From positions 2,642,213 through 2,706,212 of the forward strand of contig NZ_CP007161.1 of the NCBI RefSeq assembly GCF_000725285.1: 64,000 nucleotides of DNA, in the 5' to 3' direction. The notes under the pieces were generated by a model. That model saw only the letters and a list, made by a program, of their open reading frames with translations, was not told where the DNA came from and did no database searches. Source of the DNA: Virgibacillus sp. SK37. GTDB taxonomy: Bacteria; Bacillota; Bacilli; Bacillales; Amphibacillaceae. The position numbers and the translations under genes were made by a program. Shown here in pieces: positions 18,588 through 27,345 of this stretch (its first letter is position 1; each line of letters starts with the position of its first letter).

Positions 18588-19229
18588 TTACTGAAGCTCT
18601 ACCCACTTGTTTTGTACAGCAAGCAAAGCAGCCTTTGTTCGATCTGATACGTGCAATTTTTTTAAGATAGACGATACATGATTATTTACAGTATAAGAAG
18701 ATATATATAACACTTTAGCTATATCCTGATTTGTTTTTCCACGGGTAATTTCTTCAAGTACCTTCCATTCCTGTTTTGTTAGAATACCAATAGGTCTATC
18801 TTTTCCTCCCTTCGTTAAATGGATGTACTCTTCCAATAATAAAGGGGATAGCTCAGGGTGAATATACTGCTTTCCTTTTAAGATAGTTCGTAAAGCTGCA
18901 AGTAAGTCATTCATTTCCATTTCCCCAAAAAGATACCCATCCAAATTTTGGCGAAATAATTTTAATAGCATTTGTTTATGTATTTCAACTAACCATACGA
19001 TTATTTTTGTATCCGTTGAACCAAAATTTGTTAACCAGTATGACAATTGATCTTCATTTGTTCCCACATCGAGAAGAAGTAGATCCGCATCTATAGTATT
19101 ATCAGGCAGGGATATATGTTGTTTAGCGATAACTTGTATTTGGATATCATTACCCAATAATTCTGCCAGAGTATGGCGAATCCCTTCCCACATTAAACCG
19201 TATTCTGTAATTATTACAAGCTTTTTCAT
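18588..19229 (-). CDS. LuxR-type regulator with degenerate receiver domain
   Basis: A 213-residue protein with an N-terminal response-regulator-like domain and a C-terminal LuxR/GerE helix-turn-helix (LTKQEWKVLEEITRGKTNQDIAKVLYISSYTVNNHVSSILKKL). The Asp in DADLLLLD is present, but the acidic pair at the N terminus is reduced to ITEYG, and the switch Lys-Pro is replaced by LFGEM. Phosphorylation by a histidine kinase is therefore doubtful. GGAGG 10 nt upstream supports the ATG at 19229; an ATG at 19253 would place the ribosome binding site inside the gene. It follows the chemotaxis operon with a terminator between, and no kinase gene is next to it. Confidence 0.85.
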   Translation of the reverse strand: MKKLVIITEYGLMWEGIRHTLAELLGNDIQIQVIAKQHISLPDNTIDADLLLLDVGTNEDQLSYWLTNFGSTDTKIIVWLVEIHKQMLLKLFRQNLDGYLFGEMEMNDLLAALRTILKGKQYIHPELSPLLLEEYIHLTKGGKDRPIGILTKQEWKVLEEITRGKTNQDIAKVLYISSYTVNNHVSSILKKLHVSDRTKAALLAVQNKWVELQ

Positions 19230-19321
19230 GAATAAGCGTCCTCCAACTAACATCTATCATGATGTAATTATATAGATAATATGCTTTTATGGAAAGAACC
19301 AATTCTAGCCATCAAAAGAGA

Positions 19322-19347
19322 AGAGCCATTGTTATAGCAATAGCTCT
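19322..19347 (-). terminator. Terminator at the end of the chemotaxis operon
   Basis: AGAGCCATTG (19322-19331) pairs with CAATAGCTCT (19338-19347), allowing one G-U pair. It lies just after the stop of the dCache chemoreceptor gene on the minus strand. Confidence 0.65.
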
Positions 19348-19355
19348 CTTAAAGG

Positions 19356-21386
19356 TTAACTTTTTTCTTCAATTTTGTATTGCTTCAGTTCTTCTTGCAT
19401 ATTTTTTGAATATCTATCCAGCTGGCCAGCAAGCTGGTTTAATTGTTCCATAGATGCTGTCTGTTCTTCCACGGAAGCTGATATTTCCTCTGTACCAGCA
19501 GCCGTTTCCTGACTTATCGAAGCATTGTTTCGGGTATTATCTGCAATGATTTTTTCTTGCTTCATCATTTCATCCATAAGACTTATCGTAGACAAGAGCA
19601 TCTCACTGTTGATATGAACTGATTTAGTAATATCTTGAAATGCCTGTTCCGTTTTGTTAACTGCATCTGTTTGGGATTCAATAACTTCACTTGTTTCATT
19701 GATTAGACCCACTGTATGCTTTGTCTCTTCCTGCATTTTAGCAATAATTTCTGAAATATCTTTTAGTGCGTGTTCCGATTGTTCAGCCAGTTTTCTTACT
19801 TCATCAGCAACAACGGCAAAGCCTCTTCCACTTTCACCGGCTCTAGCTGCTTCAATTGCTGCATTTAATGCTAACAAATTGGTCTGGCTTGCAATTCCCG
19901 AAATCTTACCTACTATTTCTGAAACACTTGCTGACCTTTTATCAAGTGAGTGAATTGCCTGCACAACTTCATCCGTTATTTTTTCTGTACGGTTAGATTG
20001 CCCCTTTAATATATCTACCGTTTTCAGCCCCTGTTCTGATGCTAAATTCATTGACTTAGACTCTTCCTGAATCTGTATATTTTGTGAACTAAATTGATTT
20101 ATTATTGTTGATAATTGATCTGTTGCTATCGTGTTTTGTTCCATTAACTCTGATTGATTGGTCGCTCCTGAAGCAATTTCTTCCATTGTTACAGCAACTT
20201 CATTAGCAGCAGAGGAGTTTTCTTCAGCACTTTTCACCAAAGTTTGTGATGCCTCGGAAACTTGTACAGAAATAGTAGAAATCTTAGCCATCATTTCTCT
20301 CATCTGTTTTACCATCGTTTTAAAGCTAGTAGACAAATGCCCAATCTCATCTTGCCTGTTTATTTCAACATGTGCCAGGAAATTCCCATTCTCGACTTCT
20401 TTCATCGTATTTTGCAAGTTTTTAATTGGCTTTGTAATCCGTTTTGTTATAATAAACGAAGCAAAAACTGCTAAAAGAATTATACCTAATAATGTAAGCC
20501 CGATGGGTAATAGTAGAGATTGTGACTTCTGTTCAAAATCATGCTTATTAACGGTCCCATTTATGACCCAATCTGTAATCCCATTCTTTACAAACCCTGT
20601 GACCATTTCTTTACCGTCTTGTTGATATTCAACTGTCCCGGACTCACCCTTTTTCATCATTTGTTTATAAAAACCTTCTTTTGCAACATTAATTCCGACT
20701 AACTTTTTATCAGGATGTACAACAAGGTTGCCATTCGTATCAATTAATGTGGCATAGCCTGTCTCCCCAATTTTTACTTTATCTACCATAGAAACTAGTG
20801 TGTCTATGGAGACATCAAGTGCTGCTACACCCATTATTTCATTTTTCGTATTATAGTAAGCTTGGGCAATGGTAACAATCATCTCCCCGGAGGCTGCATC
20901 CTCGTATGGCTCTGTCCAGACAGGTGCTCCTTCTTGTTCAACAGCTTGCTTATACCAAGGCCTTTCTCTTGGATCATAATCAGAATCAAATATGGTGTTT
21001 GGGTAAATGACAATTTCCCCTGTTTCCTCATCGCCTATATATGTATTTAGAATGGAATTATTCGCATCTCCATTTCTTTTTAAAAACTGTTTTAATTCCT
21101 GTGTATCTTCTCGTTCTCCCTCTAATACAACTTCACTTGAAGTGACTCTCCTAATACCTCTTTCCAGATTATCAAAAAACATGTCAAAGGAGTCATTTAT
21201 CACAAGGATTTGACTTTGCATATTCTTGGTTAATTCTTTTGTAGTCAAATTAACACTGAAAAAGTAACTTACTCCTGCTACAACTAATCCAGCTATCAAA
21301 ATTAATCCAAGAAAAGGAAGAAGAATTTGTGTCTGAATGGTACGTTTTAAAAAGCCAGCCTGCTTCTTCTTTTGCTTCTTTTTCAA
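19356..21386 (-). CDS. Methyl-accepting chemotaxis protein with dCache sensor
   Basis: A 676-residue chemoreceptor. After a very basic start (MKKKQKKKQ) comes a membrane helix, then an extracellular double-Cache domain of about 250 residues, including [12 protein letters not shown] and [16 protein letters not shown], which are typical of amino-acid or small-ligand Cache sensors. A second membrane helix (about 290-312), HAMP and the signalling tip [25 protein letters not shown] follow. It is the last gene of the mot-che operon, 35 nt after the EAL gene, so this receptor is probably co-produced with CheA/CheW/CheY. Closest in layout to the McpA/McpB/TlpA group of B. subtilis. Confidence 0.94.
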   Translation of the reverse strand: MKKKQKKKQAGFLKRTIQTQILLPFLGLILIAGLVVAGVSYFFSVNLTTKELTKNMQSQILVINDSFDMFFDNLERGIRRVTSSEVVLEGEREDTQELKQFLKRNGDANNSILNTYIGDEETGEIVIYPNTIFDSDYDPRERPWYKQAVEQEGAPVWTEPYEDAASGEMIVTIAQAYYNTKNEIMGVAALDVSIDTLVSMVDKVKIGETGYATLIDTNGNLVVHPDKKLVGINVAKEGFYKQMMKKGESGTVEYQQDGKEMVTGFVKNGITDWVINGTVNKHDFEQKSQSLLLPIGLTLLGIILLAVFASFIITKRITKPIKNLQNTMKEVENGNFLAHVEINRQDEIGHLSTSFKTMVKQMREMMAKISTISVQVSEASQTLVKSAEENSSAANEVAVTMEEIASGATNQSELMEQNTIATDQLSTIINQFSSQNIQIQEESKSMNLASEQGLKTVDILKGQSNRTEKITDEVVQAIHSLDKRSASVSEIVGKISGIASQTNLLALNAAIEAARAGESGRGFAVVADEVRKLAEQSEHALKDISEIIAKMQEETKHTVGLINETSEVIESQTDAVNKTEQAFQDITKSVHINSEMLLSTISLMDEMMKQEKIIADNTRNNASISQETAAGTEEISASVEEQTASMEQLNQLAGQLDRYSKNMQEELKQYKIEEKS

Positions 21387-21421
21387 TAAAATCGCTTCCT
21401 TATCTACTTATATTTAATTTG

Positions 21422-22135
21422 TTACTTATAAAACTCCAAGGGCTGAGGTTTTCCCAAATAAAACCCTTGCACATATGGCACGCCCAGTAACTTTGCTGTT
21501 AAAAGATCTTCCTCTGTCTCCAATCCCTCTAAAACAATTTCCATCGTTCCATCCAATAAATGAATTACTTTCTTAATGTGGTTTTGCTTTCGAATAGACG
21601 TAAATAATTTATCTGCATAATAGCGATCAAATTTAGCAAAGTTAGGGATGATTTTCTGCACAGTAGCTATTGTTGCTTCTCCTTTTCCAATATCATCAAA
21701 AGCAATTAGAAAACCCTGTTGCTTTAATCGTTCCAAGACCTGGTTTAATGCCGAAAAGTCCGTACCCTTCTCCGCTTCATTTATTTCGAAAACAATTGAA
21801 TTCGCTTTCACATTTGTTTTCCTCGTGATCTCTTCCAAACTATTAATAAAAGCAGGATGATTTAGTGTAGAAGGATATATATTTAAAAATAAATATACAT
21901 CCCCCAACACTGTCAAATTCATTTTGCACGCCTTATATATAGACATCATATCCAGTTCAAATAATACATTTTGTTCCCTTGCATGCTTAAAAAACAGTTC
22001 CGGGTTTCTATAATGCCTGGAGCGAAGTAATGCTTCATATCCATATACTTTATTTGTTGATGTATTAATAATTGGCTGTAATACATGGTGAAAGTCCATA
22101 TTTATTATAGTCTCATGGAGACTTTGTGCTGACAT
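21422..22135 (-). CDS. EAL-domain cyclic-di-GMP phosphodiesterase, stand-alone
   Basis: A 237-residue single-domain EAL protein without sensor or membrane segment. The metal and substrate residues expected of an active enzyme can be seen: E34 in YEALLR, Asn in LFLNIYPS, Glu in VFEINE, the Asp pair in AFDDIGKG, Lys in KFDRYY, Glu in LEGLET, and Gln in YVQGFYLGKP. Loop 6 is DDIGKGEA rather than the usual DDFGTGYS, so activity is plausible but not certain. Its place between cheY and an MCP in the mot-che operon suggests it lowers c-di-GMP while motility genes are on (inference). Confidence 0.9.
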   Translation of the reverse strand: MSAQSLHETIINMDFHHVLQPIINTSTNKVYGYEALLRSRHYRNPELFFKHAREQNVLFELDMMSIYKACKMNLTVLGDVYLFLNIYPSTLNHPAFINSLEEITRKTNVKANSIVFEINEAEKGTDFSALNQVLERLKQQGFLIAFDDIGKGEATIATVQKIIPNFAKFDRYYADKLFTSIRKQNHIKKVIHLLDGTMEIVLEGLETEEDLLTAKLLGVPYVQGFYLGKPQPLEFYK

Positions 22136-22177
22136 ACAATCACCTCACCTTATCTGTATATGACTCCTTATTTGGTA

Positions 22178-22534
22178 CTACAAAACCTTGTTAACAGCTT
22201 CACCAATTCGTTCTGGAGTGAAAGGTTTTACAATAAAATCCTTTGCTCCTGCCTGAATTGCTTCCACAACCATGCCTTGTTGGCCCATAGCTGAACACAT
22301 GATTACTTTTGCATGAGGATTAATTTTTTTAATTTCTTTCACTGCTTCTACCCCATTCATTTCGGGCATAGTAATGTCCATTGTCACAAGTTCAGGTTGT
22401 AATTCCTTAAACTTTTCAATTGCCACATGGCCGTTTTCAGCTTCACCAATTACCTCATGACCTAATTTTGTTAGTATATCCTTTAGTTGCATACGCATAA
22501 ATGCAGCATCATCTGTGATTAAAATTTTTGCCAT
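22178..22534 (-). CDS. cheY: Chemotaxis response regulator CheY
   Basis: A 118-residue single-domain receiver. D8 and D9 (ITDDAAF), the phosphorylation site D53 (TMDITMPEMNG), S81 and K103 (VKPF) complete the active site. It would carry the phosphoryl group from CheA to the flagellar switch. Its ATG overlaps the cheW stop by one base (TAATG), which shows translation coupling. The surroundings are CheW, CheA, CheX and the stator, but no CheB, CheR, CheC or CheD. Confidence 0.95.
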   Translation of the reverse strand: MAKILITDDAAFMRMQLKDILTKLGHEVIGEAENGHVAIEKFKELQPELVTMDITMPEMNGVEAVKEIKKINPHAKVIMCSAMGQQGMVVEAIQAGAKDFIVKPFTPERIGEAVNKVL

Positions 22535-23016
22535 TATACTTCCTCCTGTTTAATCTCTTGGATAACTTCTTTTACTTCAGATGTTTCTGATAGGTCCAAA
22601 ACACGCTTTAGATCAAGAATAATTAATAAATCCTTTTCCAGTTTCGCTACACCTTGCAGAAAAACATCCTGTACACCACCAATAATTTGTGGTGGAGATT
22701 CAATTATTTGTTCATCAATATCAATTACTTCTGTTGCAGCATCCACAATTAACCCAACTTGCATTTCATCCATCATGACAATTAAAAAGCGACTATGTTC
22801 GGTTGTTTCAGTTTCGGGTAGCTGTAAACGTTCCTTCAAATCAAGCACTGGAACCGTTTCTCCTTGATAATAAATCACACCTTTTATAAATGCAGAAGTT
22901 CTCGGAACCTCTGTTATCTTTTGTAACCGTTCGATAGATCTTATTTGCTGGACATTTACACCATAGGATTGATTATTTAATTTAAAAACGATATATTTTG
23001 TAATTTTTTCCATCAT
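22534..23016 (-). CDS. cheW: Chemotaxis coupling protein CheW
   Basis: A 160-residue CheW-fold protein that links receptors to the CheA kinase. Recognisable segments are YIVFKLNNQSYGVNVQQI at the N terminus, EVPRTSAFIKGVIYYQGETVPVLDL, and LIVDAATEV. It lies 10 nt after cheA and shares one base with cheY. Full length for the family. Confidence 0.95.
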   Translation of the reverse strand: MMEKITKYIVFKLNNQSYGVNVQQIRSIERLQKITEVPRTSAFIKGVIYYQGETVPVLDLKERLQLPETETTEHSRFLIVMMDEMQVGLIVDAATEVIDIDEQIIESPPQIIGGVQDVFLQGVAKLEKDLLIILDLKRVLDLSETSEVKEVIQEIKQEEV

Positions 23017-23026
23017 TCGATCTCCC

Positions 23027-25033
23027 TTACTTAATTAGTGCATTCGGATCAATAATTAAAGCAACCTGTCCGTCTCCTAAAATCGTAGAACCGGAAATAG
23101 CAAATACATCCTTTAAATAATTTCCTAACGATTTTAAAACAATCTCTCGCTGACCGATAAAGGAATCTACCATCAAACCTGTCATCTTTTCTCCTTTTTT
23201 TACGACGACAACTGCATGATGACCACTTCCGTTTTCAGTATTGTCACTGTCAGGTACATTAAATACACTCTTTAGAGATACAAGTGGTACAACGCTCCCC
23301 CTAAAGTCCATTACCTTTTTGCCATGTGCTGACATGATCTGTTCCTCTTTCAGTAAAGCAGTTTCAATAATAGAAGATAAAGGTATCGCATAGGTTTCCT
23401 CTTCAACTTTCACTAACAAAGAAGAAAGAATGGATAAGGTTAGTGGTAACTGAATGGAAAACTTACTGCCTTGTCCTTTTTCAGATTCAATGGTTATCTT
23501 TCCACCAAGGGCTTCAATCTTGCTTTTTACAACGTCTAACCCTACCCCGCGGCCTGAGATATCTGATACGGTGGCTGCAGTACTAAAGCCAGAAGCCAAT
23601 ATAAAGGGATAGATCTCTTCATCTGTAAGCTGTTTAGCCGCTTCCCTTGTAATCAGTCCATTTTCAACTGCCTTTTCCTCTACCTTTTCCCGGTTAATAC
23701 CGGCTCCATCGTCTTGTATTTCAATAAATACATGGTTGCCACTATGGTAGGCACGGAGTATTAATTCACCCTCTTCTCGTTTTCCTGCTTTCAAGCGCTC
23801 TGCTGGCAGCTCGATACCGTGATCAATCGAATTACGAATCAAGTGAACGAGTGGATCACCTATTTCATCAATAACAGTACGATCCAACTCGGTATCTGCA
23901 CCAATAATTTGGAGATCAATTCTTTTATTTAAGTCCTTGGCAAGTCCGCGAACCATCCGTGGGAAACGGTTAAATACCTGTTCCACAGCAACCATACGCA
24001 TTGTAAGGATAAGGCTTTGCATATCCTCCGACACTCTCGACATATGTTCAACGGTTTCAGCTAATTCCGGGTTTCCCAGCTTTTCCGCCAAATCTTCCAA
24101 TCTACTGCGATCAATTACAACCTCTTCAAATAAATTCATTAAATGGTCAATCCGTTCCAGGTTTACGCGGATCGTTGTGGACTTAGTAGCCTGCCCCTGT
24201 GTTTTTACTTCTGCTGTCTCACTTGAAGACTCAGCAGAAGTAGCTTCCTCATGCTGTGCTTTTTCAGCCTGTTTTTCCATAGTGGTTGCTAGACCTTGAA
24301 TATTTACTTGTTCAATTTCAGATACACTATTTACCACAGTCTCTAATGTTTGAACAGATTCATTTGAAAGGAAAATGAGCGTGAAGTCCTGCTTGAAGTC
24401 CCCAGCTTCCAATGCTTCCGTTTCAGGCGTTGTTTTGATAATTTCTCCTTTCGCTTCCAAAGCTTCTACCACCATATAAGCTCGGACAGCTTTTAATAGA
24501 CAATCTTCATTTAAACGTACTTGAATATAATAGGCCTTAAATCCTTGCTCTTCTGCTTGGGCAATGACAGTTGACTGGTATTCATCCAACTCTACTTTTT
24601 CCGCTTCAAAACTATTAACTTCCTCTTTTATTTCATTTGTGTCTTGATTTGCCTTCCCATTTTCTATCTGATCCAAAGAATTAACTAAACCTGTGACATC
24701 TTTTTTTCCATCATTTCCTTGAGCAATTTCCTCCACCATTTCTTCTAAAGCTTCAATTGCTTGGAAAATAATATCAATAATATGGGTGGTTACCATCAAT
24801 TCACTGTTCCGGATTTTATCCAATACATTTTCCATCTTATGGGTTAAGGCTGAAATATCTTCATATCCCATAGTTGCGGCCATACCCTTTAATGTATGAG
24901 CAGAACGGAAAATTTCGTTGACGATGGAAAGGTCATCTGGTTGCTTTTCTAAATGAAGAAGATTATCATTAACTGCTTGTAAGTGCTCTCGACTTTCATC
25001 AAGAAACATATCAATATATTGGCTTGTTTCCAT
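23027..25033 (-). CDS. cheA: Chemotaxis histidine kinase CheA
   Basis: A 668-residue CheA. The HPt domain has H46 in SAHTLKGMAATMG. A P2-like CheY-binding region lies around residues 150-245, then a dimerisation domain starting about residue 285. The ATPase domain has the N box LVHLIRNSIDHGIE, the G1 box DDGAGIN and the G2 box GRGVGLDVV. A C-terminal CheW-like domain follows. The start at 25033 is preferred because GAGAGGA lies 7-8 nt upstream; a TTG 8 codons earlier would contain that site. It is in the operon between cheX and cheW. Confidence 0.95.
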   Translation of the reverse strand: METSQYIDMFLDESREHLQAVNDNLLHLEKQPDDLSIVNEIFRSAHTLKGMAATMGYEDISALTHKMENVLDKIRNSELMVTTHIIDIIFQAIEALEEMVEEIAQGNDGKKDVTGLVNSLDQIENGKANQDTNEIKEEVNSFEAEKVELDEYQSTVIAQAEEQGFKAYYIQVRLNEDCLLKAVRAYMVVEALEAKGEIIKTTPETEALEAGDFKQDFTLIFLSNESVQTLETVVNSVSEIEQVNIQGLATTMEKQAEKAQHEEATSAESSSETAEVKTQGQATKSTTIRVNLERIDHLMNLFEEVVIDRSRLEDLAEKLGNPELAETVEHMSRVSEDMQSLILTMRMVAVEQVFNRFPRMVRGLAKDLNKRIDLQIIGADTELDRTVIDEIGDPLVHLIRNSIDHGIELPAERLKAGKREEGELILRAYHSGNHVFIEIQDDGAGINREKVEEKAVENGLITREAAKQLTDEEIYPFILASGFSTAATVSDISGRGVGLDVVKSKIEALGGKITIESEKGQGSKFSIQLPLTLSILSSLLVKVEEETYAIPLSSIIETALLKEEQIMSAHGKKVMDFRGSVVPLVSLKSVFNVPDSDNTENGSGHHAVVVVKKGEKMTGLMVDSFIGQREIVLKSLGNYLKDVFAISGSTILGDGQVALIIDPNALIK

Positions 25034-25057
25034 TACGTACATCCTCTCTATGACCAA

Positions 25058-25519
25058 TCAATCTAGTAATAAATATATATCCATTTCTCCACTATGGAGG
25101 AACGCCACAGGTAAATGTAGCGCTTTTTCATAGCCTGTTAGTGTCGTATTTCCTTGCATAATGGTAGGAGCGGTAATATCTGTTTTAACCCCATCCTGAA
25201 TTATATTTGTAGCTATTCCTCCGGCTAACATATTTCCCAACTCTCCACTGAAGGAAGCCAGCATTTCACCTTCCAATGGCATACCAAACATTTTCTCACC
25301 AATTGCTCCAAACATGGATTGATCGCCCGCTAAAATTAATTTACCTTTTATATCACCAGTGATACCAATTAGTACACCAAACTGCAGGTGTAATGATTTA
25401 CCAAGTAATTTGGGCTTGCTCATGGAAACATTGATCGGCACAATAGATGCTAAGGCTTTGTTCGTTCCATTTAATAAACTTGTAACTGTTTTATTTCTTT
25501 CCTCTATTGTTATCGGCAT
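25058..25519 (-). CDS. cheX: CheX-like CheY-P phosphatase
   Basis: A 153-residue CheC/CheX-family protein. The phosphatase helix motif E-x-x-N is visible in SGELGNMLAGG (about residues 90-100), and there is one such motif rather than two, as in CheX. Such proteins dephosphorylate CheY-P and so shorten the signal. B. subtilis uses CheC and FliY instead. It lies 15 nt after motB and 24 nt before cheA in the operon. The precise subclass (CheX versus a one-site CheC) is inferred from length and motif count. Confidence 0.85.
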   Translation of the reverse strand: MPITIEERNKTVTSLLNGTNKALASIVPINVSMSKPKLLGKSLHLQFGVLIGITGDIKGKLILAGDQSMFGAIGEKMFGMPLEGEMLASFSGELGNMLAGGIATNIIQDGVKTDITAPTIMQGNTTLTGYEKALHLPVAFLHSGEMDIYLLLD

Positions 25520-25534
25520 AGTTGTATACCCCTT

Positions 25535-26317
25535 TTAGTTTTTATTTTTTTCTCCTGTTTGAAGGTTGTAATTAGGTAAAATGAGAACTTCGACACGCCG
25601 ATTAGCTGCTCTATTTGCTTCGGATGTATTCGGGACTGCTGGCTTATATTCTCCAAATCCTTTTGCACTAAATTTTGTTGGATCAAGCTGCTCATTTTCT
25701 AAAACAATACGCATAAAGTGGATAGCTCTCATTACACTTAACTCCCAATTTGACGAAAATTCTTCATTATGAATAGGTAAATCATCTGCATGTCCACTTA
25801 CAATGATCTGATGAGGAGGGTCTGTAAGCAGAAAGCCCGATATCTCCTTCGCTATTTTTTTGCCTTCCCTATTCACATCTGCACTTCCGGAGTGAAATGA
25901 GAAATCATTAGATATCGTTATGAGTAACCCCTCATCTGAAAGCTGTGTTTGTAGTACATCTGTCAGATTCCTTTTCTTAATATAAGCATTTATATTTTCT
26001 TTTACTGTTTGGAGTTGTTCTTTTTCCATTGCACTATTTTGATTTTGTTCGTCTTCTTTCTTGTTTTTCTCTTTTTCTTGTTCTGGTTGTGGAGCTGGTA
26101 AAGGTTGCTCTGTTGGATCTTTTTCTTCAAGAATACCTTGCCCTCCGGAGAATTCATTGTTAAACACCTGGGAAAGTTCTTTATACTTTTGCGTATCTAC
26201 TTCACTCATTGCAAACAACACAATAAATAGTGCCAATAACAGTGTCAATAAATCTGAGTATGGTAAAAGCCAAGATTCATCCACATGATGTTCATCTTTC
26301 TTTTTACGCCTGCTCAT
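25535..26317 (-). CDS. motB: Flagellar stator protein MotB
   Basis: A 260-residue stator subunit. It has a short basic cytosolic end, one membrane helix LPYSDLLTLLLALFIVLFAMS with the ion-carrying D22, a linker rich in Gln/Pro/Lys, and a C-terminal OmpA/MotB peptidoglycan-binding domain (VSGHADDLP and NRRVEVLILP). Eleven residues after D22 stands V33; in Bacillus stators Val here is associated with proton use and Leu with sodium use (MotS), so proton coupling is predicted. It overlaps motA by 14 nt. Confidence 0.95.
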   Translation of the reverse strand: MSRRKKKDEHHVDESWLLPYSDLLTLLLALFIVLFAMSEVDTQKYKELSQVFNNEFSGGQGILEEKDPTEQPLPAPQPEQEKEKNKKEDEQNQNSAMEKEQLQTVKENINAYIKKRNLTDVLQTQLSDEGLLITISNDFSFHSGSADVNREGKKIAKEISGFLLTDPPHQIIVSGHADDLPIHNEEFSSNWELSVMRAIHFMRIVLENEQLDPTKFSAKGFGEYKPAVPNTSEANRAANRRVEVLILPNYNLQTGEKNKN

Positions 26318-27095
26318 TTGCCTGCTCCTCTTTCAATTGAACCAATTCTTTCGTGGATAAATAAGAGCCAAGCTTATCTCGGACCACAATAGCTGAATCC
26401 CCTGTTGAAATAGATAGAATACCTTCTATCATAATCTCTTTAATTTCAACTTCTTTTTTCGACTTTTCTCGCAGCTTATTTGCAAACGGATGCCAAAGCA
26501 CATACCCGGAAAAAATCCCAAATAATGTAGCTATAAATGCTGCTGATATCGCATGCCCAAGTACATCCATATCCTGCATATTTCCTAATGCTGCAATTAA
26601 TCCTATTACTGCTCCCAGTACACCTAATGTAGGTGCATAGGTTCCTGCTTGGGAAAAGACTGAAATCCCTTCCTGATGTCTGCTCTCCATTGCTTCAATC
26701 TTTTCAATTAAAACTTCCTTAATAAATTCTGGCGTTTGACCATCAATCGCAAACTGCAGCCCGGTGTGCAAGAACGGATCTTCAAATTCCTTCATTTGTG
26801 TCTCCATTGAAAGTAGCCCTTCTTTGCGTGTTTGTTCAGCTAATTTTGTAAATAGGTGAATCAATTCTTTTTTCTCCGGATTCTTGTCTGCACTAAAAAT
26901 GATTTTGAATAGTGTTGGTATATTTTTAACCGTGCTCATTGGAAATGCAATAAAAATAGAAGCGGCTGTTCCGACGAATATAATAAGGATTGCTGCCGGA
27001 TTGCCTAAAGCAGTTACAGGAACACCCTTCATCACCATTCCCACCCCTACCGCGATTACACCTAGAAATAAACCAATTATTGTTGTCTTATCCAT
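26304..27095 (-). CDS. motA: Flagellar stator protein MotA
   Basis: A 263-residue stator subunit with four membrane segments (about 4-22, 32-50, 150-172 and 182-205). Between the second and third lies the cytosolic rotor-facing loop, containing RKEGLLSMETQMKE and FLHTGLQFAIDG, which are typical of MotA. YAPTLGVLGAVIGLI is the conserved third helix. It is the first gene of the chemotaxis operon; fliD lies upstream with its own terminator, and a SigD-like -10 (GCCGATAA at 27201-27208) with a poor -35 precedes it. Confidence 0.95.
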   Translation of the reverse strand: MDKTTIIGLFLGVIAVGVGMVMKGVPVTALGNPAAILIIFVGTAASIFIAFPMSTVKNIPTLFKIIFSADKNPEKKELIHLFTKLAEQTRKEGLLSMETQMKEFEDPFLHTGLQFAIDGQTPEFIKEVLIEKIEAMESRHQEGISVFSQAGTYAPTLGVLGAVIGLIAALGNMQDMDVLGHAISAAFIATLFGIFSGYVLWHPFANKLREKSKKEVEIKEIMIEGILSISTGDSAIVVRDKLGSYLSTKELVQLKEEQANEQA

Positions 27096-27200
27096 ATGTG
27101 ACCCCCTAATTTTAACTGATCCATTTATATAACAACCATCACTCTTTATCTAAAGGTTTATTTATGAAGGGTATAAAGAACCAGTGATTACTACCCATGT

Positions 27201-27208
27201 TTATCGGC
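27201..27208 (-). promoter_or_regulatory. Possible SigD -10 element before motA
   Basis: On the minus strand GCCGATAA matches 7 of 8 bases of the SigD -10 (GCCGATAT), 105 nt before motA. No TAAA is found 15 nt further upstream, so this is only a candidate. Confidence 0.35.
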
Positions 27209-27287
27209 ATAATTTGACAAAGAATGAATAGTATTTTTAAAAAAATAATATTGCGACAATACAACTGTCATATGTTAAATATGATGC

Positions 27288-27330
27288 AAAAACACCCTGC
27301 AGGGCAGGGTTACTACCACTACAGGGTGCA
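27288..27330 (-). terminator. Terminator of fliD
   Basis: On the minus strand CACCCTG and CAGGGTG pair around a long loop, followed directly by TTTTTG. It is about 16 nt beyond the fliD stop codon. Confidence 0.7.
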
Positions 27331-27345
27331 TGTTACAAGTTGGTA

